Assembly (NCBI RefSeq): GCF_003119115.1
Contig: NZ_CP022367.1
Span: 633,001-697,000, forward strand
Length of the DNA: 64,000 nt
Source: Azospirillum sp. TSH58
Lineage (GTDB): Bacteria; Pseudomonadota; Alphaproteobacteria; Azospirillales; Azospirillaceae
Direction of reading: 5' to 3'
Shown here: positions 25,176 through 34,017 of the stretch, in pieces
Position numbering within the stretch: the first letter of the stretch is position 1
Layout: every line of letters starts with the position of its first letter
Notes under the pieces: generated by a model
The model's database searches: none
What the model saw: only the letters and a program-made list of their open reading frames with translations
What the model was told of the DNA's origin: nothing
Program-made: the position numbers and the translations under genes

Positions 25176-26015
25176 ATGGACATCACCCGCCAGCGCAGCT
25201 TTCTCCATGACGAAGCGCAATTCGCCCGCGCGCTGGCCCGCGCGGCGGCGGGGGCGATCATCTTCGCCCTGCCCCTGCTGATGACCATGGAGATGTGGGA
25301 GCTGGGCTTCTACATGGACCGCTTCCGGCTGGCCCTGTTCATCCTGGTGACCCTGCCGGTGCTGTTCGGACTGTCCTACTTCGCCGGGTTCGAGGAAACC
25401 TTCTGCTGGCAGGACGACCTGATCGACGCGCTGTCGGCCTTCGCCGTCGGCTTCCTGATGTCGGCGGTGCTGCTGACCGTCTTCGCCATCGTCCATCTCG
25501 ACCAGCCCTTGCCGGAGATCATCGGCAAGATCGCGCTCCAGTCCGTGCCGGCCAGCATCGGCGCCATGCTGGCGCGCAAGCAGCTCGGCCAGCAGGACGA
25601 CGCCGATCGGGAGCGGCGCATCCGCTCCAGCTACCCCGGCGAGCTGTTCCTGATGGGGGCGGGGGCGCTGTTCGTCGGCTTCAATGTCGCCCCGACCGAG
25701 GAGATGATCCTGATCTCCTACAAGATGTCGCCCTGGCACGCGGTGGCTCTGGCGGTGCTGTCGCTGGGGCTGCTGCACGTCTTCGTCTACACGGTCGGCT
25801 TCGCCGGGCAGGAGAGCGCCGGGGACGACGGGTTCATGTCCGTCTTCCTGCGTTTCTCGGTCGCCGGCTACGGGATCGCCCTGCTGATCAGCCTCTACCT
25901 GCTGTGGACCTTCGAGCGGATCGCCGGCCTGTCGATGATGGAGCTGGTCACCGCCACGGTGGTGCTGGGCTTCCCCAGCGCGCTGGGCGCCGCCACCGCC
26001 CGCCTGATCGTCTGA
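25176..26015 (+). CDS. TIGR02587 family integral membrane protein
   Basis: 279 residues from ATG 25176, assigned from the start MDITRQRSF; the upstream in-frame stretch crosses the copZ promoter. About seven hydrophobic helices are visible (GAIIFALPLLMTMEMWELGFY, LALFILVTLPVLFGLSYFAG, SAFAVGFLMSAVLLTVFAIVHL and others), with conserved acidic residues in or near helices (FEETFCWQDDLIDAL, FNVAPTEEMILI). The family is always poorly characterised. It is followed 14 bases later by its usual partner TIGR02588. No functional link to copper is shown beyond position. Confidence 0.82.
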   Translation: MDITRQRSFLHDEAQFARALARAAAGAIIFALPLLMTMEMWELGFYMDRFRLALFILVTLPVLFGLSYFAGFEETFCWQDDLIDALSAFAVGFLMSAVLLTVFAIVHLDQPLPEIIGKIALQSVPASIGAMLARKQLGQQDDADRERRIRSSYPGELFLMGAGALFVGFNVAPTEEMILISYKMSPWHAVALAVLSLGLLHVFVYTVGFAGQESAGDDGFMSVFLRFSVAGYGIALLISLYLLWTFERIAGLSMMELVTATVVLGFPSALGAATARLIV

Positions 26016-26029
26016 CGGGAGGGACGCCG

Positions 26030-26467
26030 ATGGCCGACATCCGGGAAAACGACACCGCATCCAGGAGCGCATCCAGGGACGAGGACGGCAGCGCGTCGGT
26101 GTCGCGGCTGGCCTGGGTCTCGTCGGGCCTGGGGCTGCTGCTGTTCCTGGGATCGGTGGGGGTGCTGGGTTACGAGGGCATCACCCGCGGCAGCGGCCCC
26201 CCGGTGATCGCCGCCGTCGTGGAGGGGGTGGTTCCCGCCGGCCCGCGCTGGCTCGCCCACATCCTGGTCACCAACGACGGCGGCAAGACCGGCGCGAAGG
26301 TTCAGGTCGAGGGGCAGCTGATGGCGGACGGCGAGGCCGTGGAAACCTCGGTGGCCGAGTTCGACTATGTCCCCGCCGGGTCCGAACAGAAGGGCGGCCT
26401 GTTCTTCGACCGCGACCCGCGGGCGCATGCCCTGCGCCTGCGCGTGCTGGGCTATGTGGAGCCCTGA
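26030..26467 (+). CDS. TIGR02588 family protein
   Basis: 145 residues from ATG 26030, preceded by ACGGGAGGGA. One N-terminal membrane helix (LAWVSSGLGLLLFLGSVGVLGYEGI) is followed by a beta-rich periplasmic domain (WLAHILVTNDGGKTGAKVQVEGQL, EQKGGLFFDRDPRAHALRLRVLGYVEP). The family normally pairs with TIGR02587 membrane proteins, as it does here. Function is unknown; a membrane complex of the two is a reasonable inference. Confidence 0.8.
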   Translation: MADIRENDTASRSASRDEDGSASVSRLAWVSSGLGLLLFLGSVGVLGYEGITRGSGPPVIAAVVEGVVPAGPRWLAHILVTNDGGKTGAKVQVEGQLMADGEAVETSVAEFDYVPAGSEQKGGLFFDRDPRAHALRLRVLGYVEP

Positions 26468-26525
26468 ACCAAGTCGGCCCCGGCCTGTTGTCCTGGCACC
26501 GGAAACAGAGGACACCGACCCCGCG

Positions 26526-27086
26526 ATGACCCGCCTGACCATCGACGAGGCGCAGCAGCGCATCCGCCTTTTCCTGACCGGCGACATGGTGGAGGCGCTG
26601 CGCGCCGTGGATTACGAATCGCCGCCGCTGGCCGACCGGCCGTCCGGCCTGACGCTGGAGGCGGCAAGGCGGGCCGCGGTGCGCTTCAGCCACGTCGAGG
26701 GGGCGTCCGACTGCCTGTACCGCGTCGACGCCTTCGAGGAATCGCTGGTGATGCGGCTGCAACTGAACGTCCGCCGCTTCGTGGCGATCTATCAGGTGCC
26801 GGTCGCCGATCCGGTGGCCAGCGCCACCATCTCCCCGCATTTCGAGCGCTGGGCCATCGGTGCCGGCCACGCCGGCTGGACCATCGGCTGGCGCGACGGC
26901 ACCGACCCCTGGCAGCCCGACCGGCGCGTGGTGGAGACCTACTGCTACGCGATGCTGCCGGAGGACTTCCTCGACAACCCGCTGGAGCAGCTCTACTGGC
27001 GCACCGACCTCGTGCAGATGACCCGCGCCTTCATGCTGGAGGCCCGCCGCATGGGCATCCGCCTCGCTGCGCCGGAGGGGATGTGA
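26526..27086 (+). CDS. Hypothetical protein, 186 residues
   Basis: From ATG 26526 (MTRLTIDEAQQRIRLFL). I do not recognise the family. It has no signal peptide or membrane helix and mixed alpha/beta character, with aromatic and acidic residues in the C-terminal half (HAGWTIGWRDGTDPWQPDRR, YCYAMLPEDFLDNPLEQLYWRTD). Codon use matches the surroundings, so it looks like a real cytoplasmic gene. It follows the TIGR02588 gene by 58 bases and ends at a terminator-like hairpin. Confidence 0.7.
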   Translation: MTRLTIDEAQQRIRLFLTGDMVEALRAVDYESPPLADRPSGLTLEAARRAAVRFSHVEGASDCLYRVDAFEESLVMRLQLNVRRFVAIYQVPVADPVASATISPHFERWAIGAGHAGWTIGWRDGTDPWQPDRRVVETYCYAMLPEDFLDNPLEQLYWRTDLVQMTRAFMLEARRMGIRLAAPEGM

Positions 27087-27118
27087 AGGCCCCCGCCCCG
27101 CGATGGGGCAAGGGCCTT
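27086..27118. terminator. Bidirectional terminator-like hairpin
   Basis: AAGGCCC (27086-27092) pairs with GGGCCTT (27112-27118), and an inner GCCCC/GGGGC pair extends the stem. It sits between the convergent 186-residue gene (stop 27086) and the pirin gene (stop 27126). T-tract is short, so strength is uncertain. Confidence 0.55.
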
Positions 27119-27125
27119 CCGCTCG

Positions 27126-27824
27126 TCAGGCCAGATCGAACAGCAGCACCTCGGCGCTGACGACGCCGTCCAGCGTCAGGGCGCTTTCATTGCTGATCGC
27201 GGCGCCGTCGCCCTCCTTCAGGACCGTGCCGTTCAGCCGGACCTGACCGCGGGCGACCTGCACCCAGGCGTGGCGGCCCGGACGCAGCTCGTGGGTCACG
27301 CTGTCACCCTCGTCCAGCAGCGTGGCGTAGAGGTCCACGTCCTGGTGGATGGTCACGCTGCCGTCGCGCCCGTCCTGCGAGCCGACGAGGCGCAGGCGGC
27401 CCTGCTTCTCCTCCCGCTCGAAGGCCTTCTGCTCATAGCCGGGGACCATGCCTTCCTCGTTGGGCAGGATCCAGATCTGCAGGAAGTGCACCGGGTCCTT
27501 CTTGGACGCGTTGTACTCGCTGTGCCGGATGCCCGACCCGGCGCTCATCCGCTGCACATCGCCGGGGCGGATGACCGAGCTGGTGCCCAGCGTGTCCTTG
27601 TGCTCCAGCGCGCCGTCCAGAACGTAGGACACGATCTCCATGTCGGCGTGCCCGTGGGTGGGGAAGCCGGCGCCGGGGATCACGCGGTCGTCGTTGATGA
27701 CGCGCAGCGCGCGGAAGCCCATGTGGGCCGGGTCGTAGTAATGGCCGAACGAGAAGCTGTGCTTGCTGTTCAGCCAGCCCATGTTGACGGCGCCCCGTTC
27801 GTCGCGGTTGCGGATCGTGATCAT
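27126..27824 (-). CDS. Pirin family protein (cupin, quercetinase-like)
   Basis: 232 residues from ATG 27824, with AGGAGG upstream. Two cupin domains; the N-terminal metal-site residues are in GFPTHGHADMEIVSYVLDGALEHKD, and HSFSFGHYYDP is a family signature. Bacterial pirins bind iron and some (YhhW) cleave quercetin; others modulate metabolism by protein contact. It is divergent from the TRIC-channel gene. Family is secure; substrate is not. Confidence 0.92.
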   Translation of the reverse strand: MITIRNRDERGAVNMGWLNSKHSFSFGHYYDPAHMGFRALRVINDDRVIPGAGFPTHGHADMEIVSYVLDGALEHKDTLGTSSVIRPGDVQRMSAGSGIRHSEYNASKKDPVHFLQIWILPNEEGMVPGYEQKAFEREEKQGRLRLVGSQDGRDGSVTIHQDVDLYATLLDEGDSVTHELRPGRHAWVQVARGQVRLNGTVLKEGDGAAISNESALTLDGVVSAEVLLFDLA

Positions 27825-27993
27825 CTCCGGTCCTCCTGTTCCCTTGCGAGGCCCAGTGGCCCCTCGTCTGGAGAGGAATGTGCCCCCGTTTCCGCAAAAC
27901 AACAATTGCCGGAGTTGCGGCTTATCTGTTCCGTGAGACGCAACAAACGGCTATCATGGCGGCTCCCCTCAACCAGCACCGCCGACCGCCATC

Positions 27994-28626
27994 ATGCCCG
28001 CCATCATACCCGACGTTTCACCCCTCCTCCTCGCCATGGATCTGACCGGGATCTTCATCTTCGGGCTGACGGGAGGGACGCTGGCCGTGCGGCACCGTCT
28101 GGACATCTTCGGCGTGATGGTGCTGGCGCTGGTCACGGCGCTGGCCGGCGGCGTGCTGCGCGACCTGCTGATCGGAGCGATCCCGCCGGCCACCATGCAG
28201 GACGAGCGGTACCTGATCACGGCGCTGGCCTCCGGCCTGTTCGCCTTCTTCTTCCACCCCTTCATCAACCGGCTGGTCAAGCCGGTGATGGTGCTGGACG
28301 CGGCCGGTCTGGGCATCTTCGCGGTGGCCGGCTGCGGCAAGGCGCTGGCCTATGGGCTGGGTCCGCTGCCCGCGGTTCTGCTGGGCGTGCTGACCGCCTG
28401 CGGCGGCGGGCTGGTGCGCGACGTGCTGGTGGCCGAGGTGCCGCGCGTGCTGCGCGAGGAGATCTACGCGGTGGCCGCCCTGCTGGGGGCGGCGATCGTC
28501 ATCGCCGGGGCCATGCTGGACCTGCCGAAGGCGCCGGTCGCCATCGCCGGGGCGGCGGCGGCCTTCCTGCTGCGGGTGGTCAGCGTGCTGCGCGGCTGGA
28601 GCGCGCCGCGCGCGCCCGGCTCATGA
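27994..28626 (+). CDS. Trimeric intracellular cation (TRIC) channel family protein
   Basis: 210 residues with two repeated three-helix units (UPF0126). Signature glycine motifs are seen in both repeats: TALAGGVLRDLLIGAIPP and TACGGGLVRDVLVAEVPRVL. Bacterial members form trimeric inner-membrane pores selective for monovalent cations. A 16-base tandem duplication covers the stop codon (28616-28647). Confidence 0.93.
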   Translation: MPAIIPDVSPLLLAMDLTGIFIFGLTGGTLAVRHRLDIFGVMVLALVTALAGGVLRDLLIGAIPPATMQDERYLITALASGLFAFFFHPFINRLVKPVMVLDAAGLGIFAVAGCGKALAYGLGPLPAVLLGVLTACGGGLVRDVLVAEVPRVLREEIYAVAALLGAAIVIAGAMLDLPKAPVAIAGAAAAFLLRVVSVLRGWSAPRAPGS

Positions 28627-28647
28627 CATTTCCGGCTCATGACATTT
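28616..28647 (+). repeat. 16-base tandem duplication at the TRIC gene stop
   Basis: Two copies of CCGGCTCATGACATTT lie in tandem (28616-28631 and 28632-28647). The first contains the TGA stop of the TRIC-channel gene. The second lies upstream of the GNAT gene. Likely a replication-slippage product. Confidence 0.7.
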
Positions 28648-28679
28648 GCAGTGAACAACCAAAGGCTTCGGCTGTTGGA

Positions 28680-28964
28680 ATGGGCATGAGCGATACCGTG
28701 ACCGACAACCCGGCCATGAGCCGGTTCGAACTGGACGTGAACGGCCAGACGGTCTTCGCGACCTACCGCCGCCGCGGGACCATCCTGCACATCCCCTATG
28801 TGGAGGCGCCGCCGTCCCTGCGCGGCACCGGGGCCGCCGGACGGCTGATGGAGGGGGTGATGGCCATCGCCCGCGCCGAGGGGCTGACCATCATCCCGAT
28901 CTGCGGCTACGCCGCCAACTGGATGCACCGCCACCGCGAGCATCACGACCTGCTGGCGCGGTAG
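28680..28964 (+). CDS. GNAT family N-acetyltransferase (YidJ-type)
   Basis: 94 residues from ATG 28680 (or 92 from ATG 28686). It matches the short YidJ/GCN5-related family: FATYRRRGTILHIPYVEAPPSLRGTGAAGRLMEGVMAIARAEGLTIIPICGYAANWM. The RGTGAAGRL loop is the acetyl-CoA pyrophosphate site. The substrate of these minimal GNATs is unknown. Confidence 0.87.
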   Translation: MGMSDTVTDNPAMSRFELDVNGQTVFATYRRRGTILHIPYVEAPPSLRGTGAAGRLMEGVMAIARAEGLTIIPICGYAANWMHRHREHHDLLAR

Positions 28965-28967
28965 ATG

Positions 28968-29402
28968 TCATGCCGGCCCCTGCGGCCGTTGCCCGTCTTT
29001 CGCCGCGAACACCTCCTTGGCCGCGAACAGCCCGTTGAGAGCGGCCGGGAAACCCGCATAGACCGCCATCTGGATGAGAATCTCGACGATCTCGTCGCGG
29101 GTCAGCCCGACGTTCAAGCCGGCCTCGATGTGCACCTTGAGCTGGGGTGCCGCGTTCCCCATCGCGGCAAGCGCCGCGATGGTGGCAACCTCGCGCGAGC
29201 GCAGATCGAGGCCGGGCCGCGAATAGATGTCGCCGAAGGGAAATTCGAACACATAGGTCGCGAAGTCCGGCGCGATGTCGGCAAGCGCCGCCACCACCTT
29301 GTGGCCGGCCTCGCCGTCGATGTCGGCAAGCGCCCGTTGCCCGCGCTCAAGCCGGCTTTCCTCGCCCCCGGATTCGATTTTGGACAAGTGCGTCATCGTC
29401 AT
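28968..29402 (-). CDS. Carboxymuconolactone decarboxylase family protein
   Basis: 144 residues from ATG 29402 with GAGGAAGA upstream. The CMD fold signature is present: GLDLRSREVATIAALAAMGNAAPQLKVHIEAGLNVGLTRDEIVEILIQMAVYAGFPAALNGLFAAKEVF. It lacks the CxxC of AhpD-type peroxidase partners, so it is closer to decarboxylase-like members. Its start lies within the end of the upstream MerR gene (56-base overlap), showing tight coupling. Confidence 0.9.
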   Translation of the reverse strand: MTMTHLSKIESGGEESRLERGQRALADIDGEAGHKVVAALADIAPDFATYVFEFPFGDIYSRPGLDLRSREVATIAALAAMGNAAPQLKVHIEAGLNVGLTRDEIVEILIQMAVYAGFPAALNGLFAAKEVFAAKDGQRPQGPA

Positions 29403-29760
29403 TCTTCCTCTGTTCCGTTTCGACATAACCGTCGATCTTGGTATCGAGGACGAGAAGACAGGCGTTCAGGTCTTCGACCTGGGCACGCACGCGCTCGCGG
29501 TGCTGTTCCAGCAACGCCCGCCGTTCCGCTTCGGTGCCGGCGCCCGCCTCGCGCAGCGCCGCGTAGCGGAGCATGTCGCGGATCGGCATGCCGGTCGTCT
29601 TCAGACGGCCGAGAAACTCGATCCAGGTCAGGATCGAGGCGTCGTAATCGCGGTGGCGGGATTGGTTCCGGTCGGCGTAGGGCAGCAGCCCGATCCGCTC
29701 GTAATAGCGGATGGTGTGGGCCGTCAGTCCCGAACGTCTCGCGAGGTCTCCGATCTTCAT
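29347..29760 (-). CDS. MerR family transcriptional regulator
   Basis: 137 residues from ATG 29760 (an in-frame start at 29787 is possible). N-terminal winged helix MKIGDLARRSGLTAHTIRYYERIGLLPYADRN; the effector half is a coiled coil and lacks metal-binding Cys, so a metal sensor is unlikely. It overlaps the downstream CMD gene by 56 bases and probably regulates it, as is common for MerR-linked CMD or reductase genes. Confidence 0.9.
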   Translation of the reverse strand: MKIGDLARRSGLTAHTIRYYERIGLLPYADRNQSRHRDYDASILTWIEFLGRLKTTGMPIRDMLRYAALREAGAGTEAERRALLEQHRERVRAQVEDLNACLLVLDTKIDGYVETEQRKNDDDALVQNRIRGRGKPA

Positions 29761-29852
29761 GCGCGTCTGCTTCTCATCACGATGCACAGGACGCTACGAG
29801 TTCGAGCGCGCTCTAAGTCAAGAGAGATTCCGTCACCGGGACCGCCATCACC

Positions 29853-30557
<705 letters not shown>

Positions 30558-30572
30558 GCGGGGTCTTGCGTC

Positions 30573-30601
30573 GTGGCGGCCTTGGGAAGAAAGGCCGCCA
30601 C
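30573..30601. terminator. Hairpin between tauE-like and livF-like genes
   Basis: Perfect 11-base arms GTGGCGGCCTT (30573-30583) and AAGGCCGCCAC (30591-30601) around a 7-base loop. It lies in the 77-base gap after the TauE-like stop (30635) and before the livF start. There is no T-tract, so it may act as a weak terminator or an mRNA-stabilising hairpin. Confidence 0.45.
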
Positions 30602-30634
30602 CTTAACGCAGGCGCCGCCGGAACCGAACGGCTT

Positions 30635-31378
30635 TTACTTCAGGAAGAACAGGATGCTCATCACCAGCCCCACGGCGATGATGCCCGCGCGCAGGATGTG
30701 GGACGGGATCTTCCGCCCGACCCGCGCCCCGACATAGCCGCCGGCCACCGCCGCGATGGTCATCAGCGCGGCGTAGGACCATTCCACCGCGCCGCCGACC
30801 GCGTAGGTTGCCACCGCGATGGCCGTCAGCACGGTGGAGAACAGGTTCTTCAGCCCGTTCATGGCGTTCAGGTTGGTCATCCCGAACAGGCTCAGCTGCG
30901 CCAGCAGCAGGATGCCGAGCCCGCCGTTGAAATAGCCGCCATAGACCGACACCACGAACAGGGTGGCGAGCATCGCCCCCGTCCCGTGCAGCCCCACCGC
31001 CCGCAGCCGGGCCGCGAGCATGCCGCCGAAGGCGAACAGCGCGGTCGCGACCAGCAGCAGCCAGGGCACGATGCTGCGGAACACCGAATCCGGCGTGACC
31101 AGCAGCAGCGCCGCCCCGATCAGCCCGCCGGCCAGAGTGACCGCCGACAGCGTGACCAGCCCGACCCCGCCCACCGGCTCCAGGTCGTGGCGGTAGCCGT
31201 AGACGCCGCTGGCATAGCCGGGCAGCAGCGCCACCGTGCCGGTGGCGTTGGCCGTCACCGGCGGCACCCCGGCGTAGATCAGCGCGGGAAGGGTCAGGAA
31301 ACTGCCGCCGCCGGCAACGGCGTTCATCGCCCCGGCCAGGAAGGCCGCGGCGAGCAGGAGCAGGGATGTCGTCACCAT
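30635..31378 (-). CDS. TauE/SafE (TSUP) family membrane transporter
   Basis: 247 residues from ATG 31378. Hydrophobic throughout, with the two TSUP repeats: GAMNAVAGGGSFLTLPALIYAGVPPVTANATGTVALLPG and SVYGGYFNGGLGILLLAQLSLFGMTNLNAMNGLKN. Members export sulfite, sulfoacetate or related organosulfonates. Substrate is not evident from context. Confidence 0.9.
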   Translation of the reverse strand: MVTTSLLLLAAAFLAGAMNAVAGGGSFLTLPALIYAGVPPVTANATGTVALLPGYASGVYGYRHDLEPVGGVGLVTLSAVTLAGGLIGAALLLVTPDSVFRSIVPWLLLVATALFAFGGMLAARLRAVGLHGTGAMLATLFVVSVYGGYFNGGLGILLLAQLSLFGMTNLNAMNGLKNLFSTVLTAIAVATYAVGGAVEWSYAALMTIAAVAGGYVGARVGRKIPSHILRAGIIAVGLVMSILFFLK

Positions 31379-31412
31379 CGTTCGGGTCGTTGTCTTTTCT
31401 TGTTGTTTGTAT

Positions 31413-31626
31413 ATCCCCTCGCCCCTCCGGGGCTCAGAGCCGCCGGCCAAAGGCCGGTTGAACGCCGAAGGCGATCAAAGGCGGAGAGAGGGTGCGAGGC
31501 TTGCGAGCAACCGGGTTAGGGTGAGGGGGCGCCCGTAGGGCGTTTAAGCACTGCAATGAGGAAGCGTTGTCGGCCTGCGGCCGCCCCCTCATCCCATACT
31601 CTTCTCCCCAGAGGGGAGAAGGGCTC
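31413..31626. repeat. Dispersed repeat, family B copy 1
   Basis: Contains the blocks CCCCTCGCCCC, GGGTTAGGGTGAGGGGGCG, CCCGTAGGGCGT, CGGCCGCCCCCTCATCC and CTTCTCCCCAGAGGGGAGA. The same order recurs at 55697-55888, and a short piece at 39445-39475. It fills most of the 254-base gap between the TauE-like and acyl-CoA synthetase genes. No coding sequence is supported here. Confidence 0.6.
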
Positions 31627-31632
31627 AACAAC

Positions 31633-33249
31633 CTACCCCCTCGTCCGCAGCTCGCGCCGGATGATCTTGCCCGTGGTCGTCATCGGCAGGCTGTCCACGA
31701 ACTCCACGGCGCGCGGGTATTCGTGGGCGGCGAGCCGCGTCTTCACATGGGTCTGGATCTCCGCGGCCAGTTCGTCGCTCGGGCGCACGCTGTCCTGGAG
31801 GACGATGAAGGCCTTCACGATCTCGGTGCGCAGGGGGTCCGGCACGCCGACCACGGCGGCCATGCGGACGGCGGGATGGCCGATCAGGCAATCCTCGATC
31901 TCGCCGGGGCCGATGCGGTAACCCGCCGACGTGATGACGTCGTCGTCCCGCCCGACGAAGCGGATGTAGCCGTCCTCGTCCAGCTCGCCCTGGTCGCCGG
32001 TGACCAGCCAGTCCCCGACGAACTTCGCGGCGGTGGCCTCCGGGTTGTTCCAGTATTGCAGGAACATCACCGGGTCCGGGCGGTGCACGGCGATCAGCCC
32101 CAGTTCGCCGGGGGCGAGGCGGTTGCCCTGCCCGTCGATCACCGCCACGTCGTGGCCGGGCGCCGGGCGGCCCATGACTCCGGGCTTCGGCGGCATGACC
32201 TTGGCGCAGGAGGACACGATCATGTTGCACTCGGTCTGGCCGTAGAACTCGTTGATGGTCAGCCCGAAGGTCTGGCGGCCCCAGTCCAGAAGCTCGGCCC
32301 CCAGCGTCTCGCCGCCGCTGGCGACGGAGCGCATGCTGTAATTCCAGCGCGTCTGCGGGTCCTTCACCGCGCGCATCATCTTCAGCGCGGTCGGCGGCAG
32401 GAAGGCGTTGCGCACCTGGAAGTCGGCGATCAGGCGGAAAGCCTCCTCCGCGTCGAACTTCTCGAAGCGGTGGGAGACGACGGTCACGCCATGGTGCCAG
32501 GCGGGCATCAGCACGTCGAGCAGGCCGCCGATCCACGCCCAGTCCGCCGGGGTCCAGATGCGGTCGGCCGGCTGCGGGAACAGGTCGTGGGAAATCTCCA
32601 CCCCCGGCAGATGGCCGAGCAGCACCCGGTGCGCGTGCAGCGCGCCCTTGGGCTGGCCGGTGGTGCCGGAGGTGTAGATGATCACCGCCGGGTCGTCCGC
32701 CGCCGTGTCCACCGGCGTGAAATCCTCCGACGCGGCCTCGACCAACGCGTGCCAGTCCAGTTCGCCCTCCCCGGCCTCGTCGATGCGCAGGACGAGTTTC
32801 AGCTCGGGCAGGCGGTCGCGGATCTGGGCGATCTTGGCGGCGCCCACGGCGTCGGTCACCACCGCCCGCGCCCCGCAGTTGCCGAGGCGGTACTCCAGCG
32901 CCTCCACCCCGAACAGGGAAAAGAGGGGGACAGCGACGCCGCCCATCTTGTAGGTGGCGACGTGGCTGACCGCGGTTTCCGGCGCCTGGGGCAGCAGGAT
33001 GCCCACCCGGTCGCCGCGCGCCACCCCATGGGCGGCCAGCGCGTTGGCGAGGCGGTTCGACAGGCGGCGGATGTCGGCGAAGCTGTAGGTCTCCACCGCG
33101 CCGTCGCGGCGCTTGTGGATCAGGGCGGTACGGTCCGGATCGCGCTCCGCCCACTTGTCGCAGACGTCCACGCCGATGTTGTAACGCTCCGGCACCGACC
33201 AGACGAAACGGTCGCGCAGGCCCTCGTAGCTGTCCGCTTCCGGCAGCAT
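31633..33249 (-). CDS. Acyl-CoA synthetase (AMP-dependent ligase)
   Basis: 538 residues from ATG 33249, with GGGAGGA upstream. ANL superfamily: the P-loop starts at residue 192 (YTSGTTGQPKGA), with INEFYGQTEC and the hinge-containing FVGRDDDVITSAGYRIGPGEIE, and a C-terminal lysine segment SLPMTTTGKIIRREL. Sequence character fits medium-chain acyl-CoA or acetyl-like synthetases. It activates a carboxylic acid via an adenylate. Substrate is unresolved. Confidence 0.93.
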   Translation of the reverse strand: MLPEADSYEGLRDRFVWSVPERYNIGVDVCDKWAERDPDRTALIHKRRDGAVETYSFADIRRLSNRLANALAAHGVARGDRVGILLPQAPETAVSHVATYKMGGVAVPLFSLFGVEALEYRLGNCGARAVVTDAVGAAKIAQIRDRLPELKLVLRIDEAGEGELDWHALVEAASEDFTPVDTAADDPAVIIYTSGTTGQPKGALHAHRVLLGHLPGVEISHDLFPQPADRIWTPADWAWIGGLLDVLMPAWHHGVTVVSHRFEKFDAEEAFRLIADFQVRNAFLPPTALKMMRAVKDPQTRWNYSMRSVASGGETLGAELLDWGRQTFGLTINEFYGQTECNMIVSSCAKVMPPKPGVMGRPAPGHDVAVIDGQGNRLAPGELGLIAVHRPDPVMFLQYWNNPEATAAKFVGDWLVTGDQGELDEDGYIRFVGRDDDVITSAGYRIGPGEIEDCLIGHPAVRMAAVVGVPDPLRTEIVKAFIVLQDSVRPSDELAAEIQTHVKTRLAAHEYPRAVEFVDSLPMTTTGKIIRRELRTRG

Positions 33250-33413
33250 GCTTTTCCTCCCGACAGGTTCTTGCCGGCCGCTTGGACGCGGCCATTTGGT
33301 TTCATCATAGGGGCAACGGCGGCGTTCCGTCACGCGGACGGAATAGTTTGCGGGGCTGCCATGTTCATGGACAGAGGGATCATGAACACAGGTTCCGTTC
33401 CGTGGGGTTCGAC

Positions 33414-33959
33414 ATGAAGGCCAAGGGGATCGTTGCGGTTGTGTTGTCCGTGGGCCTGCTGGCCGGCTGCGCCAGCCCCTATGGCTATGGGTATGGCGGC
33501 GGGTATGGTGGTGGCGGGTACGGGGCCAACTATGGCGGCGGCTACGCCCCCGGCTATGGCAACAAGGCGACGGCGGGGACGCTGCTCGGCGGCGTGGCCG
33601 GCGGCCTTGCCGGGTCGCGCTTCGGCGGCGGCACGGGCAAGCTGGTGGCGGTCGGCGTCGGCACGCTGCTCGGTGCGGCGCTCGGCAACGCCGCCGGGCA
33701 GTCGATGGACCGCGCCGACATGATGTACGCGCAGCAGGCGGCGGGACAGGCCTACATGGCGCCGACCGGCGCCACCGTGCAGTGGAACAACCCGCAGACC
33801 GGCAACTGGGGAAGCTACACCCCGACCCGCGACGGCACCGGCCCCTATGGCGAGCCGTGCCGGGAGTTCCAGACCAGCATCGTGGTCGGCGGGCAGCTCC
33901 AGCAGGGCTACGGCACCGCCTGCCGACAGCCGGACGGAAGCTGGCGCATGGTGGGCTGA
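33414..33959 (+). CDS. Glycine-zipper surface lipoprotein (17-kDa antigen-like)
   Basis: 181 residues from ATG 33414. Lipobox LLAGC with lipidated C19. A Gly/Tyr-rich stretch follows (YGYGYGGGYGGGGYGANYGG), then a glycine-zipper membrane segment (TLLGGVAGGLAGSRFGGGTGKLVAVGVGTLLGAALGNAAG), then a C-terminal domain with two Cys (EPCREFQ, TACRQPDGSW) typical of rickettsial 17-kDa-antigen relatives. Expected in the outer membrane. A terminator-like hairpin follows the stop. Confidence 0.9.
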   Translation: MKAKGIVAVVLSVGLLAGCASPYGYGYGGGYGGGGYGANYGGGYAPGYGNKATAGTLLGGVAGGLAGSRFGGGTGKLVAVGVGTLLGAALGNAAGQSMDRADMMYAQQAAGQAYMAPTGATVQWNNPQTGNWGSYTPTRDGTGPYGEPCREFQTSIVVGGQLQQGYGTACRQPDGSWRMVG

Positions 33960-33979
33960 GGCCGGCCGGTCAGCCGGCC
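33960..33979 (+). terminator. Terminator-like hairpin after the lipoprotein gene
   Basis: GGCCGGC (33960-33966) pairs with GCCGGCC (33973-33979) around a 6-base loop, beginning right after the stop codon. Only a short T-rich tail follows. It is about 38 bases before the O-GlcNAc transferase start. Confidence 0.45.
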
Positions 33980-34017
33980 CCTTCAACCCTGCGGAGAAAT
34001 GCTCTAGACAGTCGGGC

